Assembly (NCBI GenBank): GCA_937891015.1
Contig: CALAPY010000084.1
Coordinates: 1 to 47,057 of the forward strand
Reading direction: 5' to 3'
Length of the DNA: 47,057 bases
Origin: UBA2108 sp002713215
GTDB taxonomy: Bacteria; Bacteroidota; Bacteroidia; Flavobacteriales_G; Salibacteraceae
The notes under the pieces are model-generated. The model was not told the origin of the DNA. It worked only from the letters and a program-made list of their open reading frames with translations, and did not search any database. This document shows, one piece after another, positions 45,568 to 47,057 of this stretch. How positions within the stretch are numbered: the first letter of the stretch is position 1; each line of letters opens with the position of its first letter. A program made the position numbers and the translations under genes.

Positions 45568-45575
45568 CAAATGTA
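45568..45575 (-). promoter_or_regulatory. -7 box of the biotin carrier gene
   Basis: On the minus strand TACATTTG matches TAnnTTTG, 18 bp before the ATG at 45549. It supports the shorter start. Confidence 0.5.
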
Positions 45576-45610
45576 TATACAAATCAAAGGAGAACTTAAG
45601 CGACATAATT

Positions 45611-45618
45611 TACATTTG
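45611..45618 (+). promoter_or_regulatory. -7 box of the M1 peptidase gene
   Basis: TACATTTG matches TAnnTTTG exactly and ends 4 bp before the ATG at 45623, which implies a leaderless or nearly leaderless transcript. Confidence 0.5.
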
Positions 45619-45622
45619 CTTT

Positions 45623-47057
45623 ATGTTGAGAATTATTGCCTTTCTGTTTGTTGGTACGCTGTTGTATTCCTGTCAATCGACCGAACAATTGCCTAAGGCA
45701 TCTGAAACGCGCACCCTCGATACGGTTATTGTTAACTCTGAATATGTACTTCCTCCCTATCAGCCAACACCGAACAAATCCTGGGAGCTTTTACATACGG
45801 CTCTTGACCTATCATTCGATTATAGTTCTCAAGAAGTAAATGGTCGCGCAACGCTAACCTTGCATCCTTATTTTTATAAGCAACAGGAATTAAAGCTGGA
45901 TGCAAAATGGATGCAAATAAATCGAGTGACAACCGATTCCGGGAAGGCTTTGAATTTTGAATATAAAAACAACCAACTCATTATCAACCTCGATTCATCC
46001 TATTCAAAATCGGATACCCTTCAAATGGTAGTAGATTATGTGGCTAAACCACTCTCCAATACCGATAAGGGTGGAAGAGCTATCACCGCTTCGAAGGGAA
46101 TTTACTTCATTAATCCCAATGGTACCGAAGCAAATAAGCCTACTCAAATCTGGACACAGGGAGAAACCAATTTCTCTTCTTGCTGGTTTCCTACCATTGA
46201 CCAACCGAATCAAAAAACTACCCAAGAGATTAAACTTACTGTAGCAGAAAAGTACACCACTCTTAGTAATGGAATACTTGAGTTCTCTTCGCTCAACGGA
46301 GATGGAACACGAACGGACTACTGGAGGCAAGATAAAGCCCACAGTCCATATTTATTTATGATAGCAATAGGTGAGTTTACCATCACCACTGATGAGTGGC
46401 GTGAGAAGGAAGTAAATTATTACCTGGAAAAAGAATACGAAAAAGATGCCCGCAACATATTTGGAAACACCCCTGAAATGCTGGAATTCTATTCTAACCT
46501 ACTGGGTGTTGAATTCCCCTGGGATAAATATAGTCAGGTAGTTGTTCGGGACTTTGTTTCTGGTGCCATGGAAAATACGTCCGCAACCATTCACGGAAGT
46601 TTTGTCCAAAATCACAAAAGAGAGCTTCTCGATTATAATCCTGACGACATTATTGCTCATGAACTCTTCCACCAATGGTTTGGTGATTTGGTAAGTTGTG
46701 AAAGCTGGTCTAACCTTCCGTTGAACGAAAGCTTTGCCACCTATGGAGAATACCTGTGGTATGAATACAAATATGGTGGAGATACCGCCGCACTAAAACT
46801 CCATGGGAATCTGAAGTCTTACCTGCGCGAAAGCAGCTACAAACAGGAAGACTGGGTTCGTTTCAGGTACAACGAAATGGATGAAATGTTTGATGGACAC
46901 AGTTATAGTAAAGGAGCTCGAATACTTCACATGTTAAGGAATGTAGTTGGAGATGAAGCCTTTTTTGCCAGTTTGAAATTGTACCTTACTCGCTATGCAC
47001 ATCAGAGTGCCGAAATGCATCAACTGCGTTTGTGCTTCGAAGAAATTACCGGTGAAG
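45623..47057 (+). CDS. M1 family metallopeptidase lipoprotein (partial, 3' end outside)
   Basis: The frame is open from the ATG at 45623 to the window edge (478 codons). A lipoprotein signal (LLYSC, Cys17) precedes an M1 N-terminal beta domain. The substrate-binding GAMEN motif (314-318) and the zinc site HELFH (346-350) with Glu369 in NESFATY complete the M1 signature HExxH-x18-E. It is a predicted membrane-anchored aminopeptidase acting on peptides in the periplasm or at the surface. The last visible part enters the helical domain; the rest is off the right edge. It diverges from the biotin carrier gene across 73 bp. Confidence 0.93.
   Translation, partial: MLRIIAFLFVGTLLYSCQSTEQLPKASETRTLDTVIVNSEYVLPPYQPTPNKSWELLHTALDLSFDYSSQEVNGRATLTLHPYFYKQQELKLDAKWMQINRVTTDSGKALNFEYKNNQLIINLDSSYSKSDTLQMVVDYVAKPLSNTDKGGRAITASKGIYFINPNGTEANKPTQIWTQGETNFSSCWFPTIDQPNQKTTQEIKLTVAEKYTTLSNGILEFSSLNGDGTRTDYWRQDKAHSPYLFMIAIGEFTITTDEWREKEVNYYLEKEYEKDARNIFGNTPEMLEFYSNLLGVEFPWDKYSQVVVRDFVSGAMENTSATIHGSFVQNHKRELLDYNPDDIIAHELFHQWFGDLVSCESWSNLPLNESFATYGEYLWYEYKYGGDTAALKLHGNLKSYLRESSYKQEDWVRFRYNEMDEMFDGHSYSKGARILHMLRNVVGDEAFFASLKLYLTRYAHQSAEMHQLRLCFEEITGE

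Noticed and set aside
1..47057. CRISPR array, tRNA/rRNA genes, insertion sequences, prophage
   Set aside because: I saw no regularly spaced direct repeats, cloverleaf genes, transposases, integrases or phage structural genes anywhere in the window.

Overview
The window is a gene-dense, AT-rich chromosomal segment from a member of the Bacteroidota. The evidence is a type IX secretion (T9SS) C-terminal sorting domain, DUF4271 and DUF5777 proteins, the long Bacteroidota-type PurF, OmpA/PD40 proteins, BlaI-M56 pairs, and repeated TAnnTTTG promoter -7 boxes typical of the phylum. I cannot place it at genus level. No tRNA, rRNA, CRISPR array, insertion sequence or complete prophage was seen, and no stretch over 300 bases lacks a gene.

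Layout. 1-560 (minus) is the intact-frame start of a Tc-toxin-B/RHS-like protein that runs off the left edge and lacks the usual N-terminal domains. 787-2621 (minus) is a small operon: EamA transporter, DUF502 protein, MmcQ/YjbR protein. 2684-3328 (plus) is an Nfu-type Fe-S scaffold. 3332-10388 (minus) is a compact purH-mreB-mreC-mreD-PBP2-rodA operon joining purine synthesis to the cell-elongation machinery, followed upstream by purF. 12668-15415 (plus) holds a cyclase-family hydrolase and a TPR/PD40/OmpA outer-membrane protein. 15417-17230 (minus) is a BlaI repressor plus an M56 protease fused to an amidase-like domain, with twin operators at the promoter. 17329-21317 (minus) is the sucA-odhB 2-oxoglutarate dehydrogenase operon.

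21533-24922 holds two glycosyltransferases (plus) converging on an O-antigen ligase-like protein (minus). 24960-28631 (minus) is DUF4271, hemD, rnpA and an S41 protease. 28702-31049 (minus) is a tight operon of a three-heme lipoprotein cytochrome, YceI and a DUF5777 barrel. 31127-32299 (plus) is a glutaryl-CoA dehydrogenase-like enzyme. 32309-36164 (minus) is queA, ispD, rlmN and a polyprenyl synthase. 36333-37937 (plus) is a second S41 protease. 37939-42427 (minus) is a serine hydrolase, lipB, a sugar-phosphate isomerase and a T9SS cargo protein. 42670-44990 (plus) is a histidine kinase/response regulator pair. 45052-45549 (minus) is a biotin carrier protein, divergent from an M1 aminopeptidase lipoprotein that runs off the right edge.

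The most unusual locus is the BlaI/M56-amidase pair. The extracytoplasmic domain looks like a zinc-binding peptidoglycan amidase that has lost its catalytic glutamate. The repressor's probable operators overlap a near-consensus Bacteroidota promoter. I infer a peptidoglycan-fragment-sensing switch analogous to BlaR1/BlaI. Intergenic gaps of 200-260 bp lie at 561-786, 10389-10645, 21318-21532 and 42428-42669. They hold the promoters, terminators and palindrome listed below and otherwise show nothing I can name.
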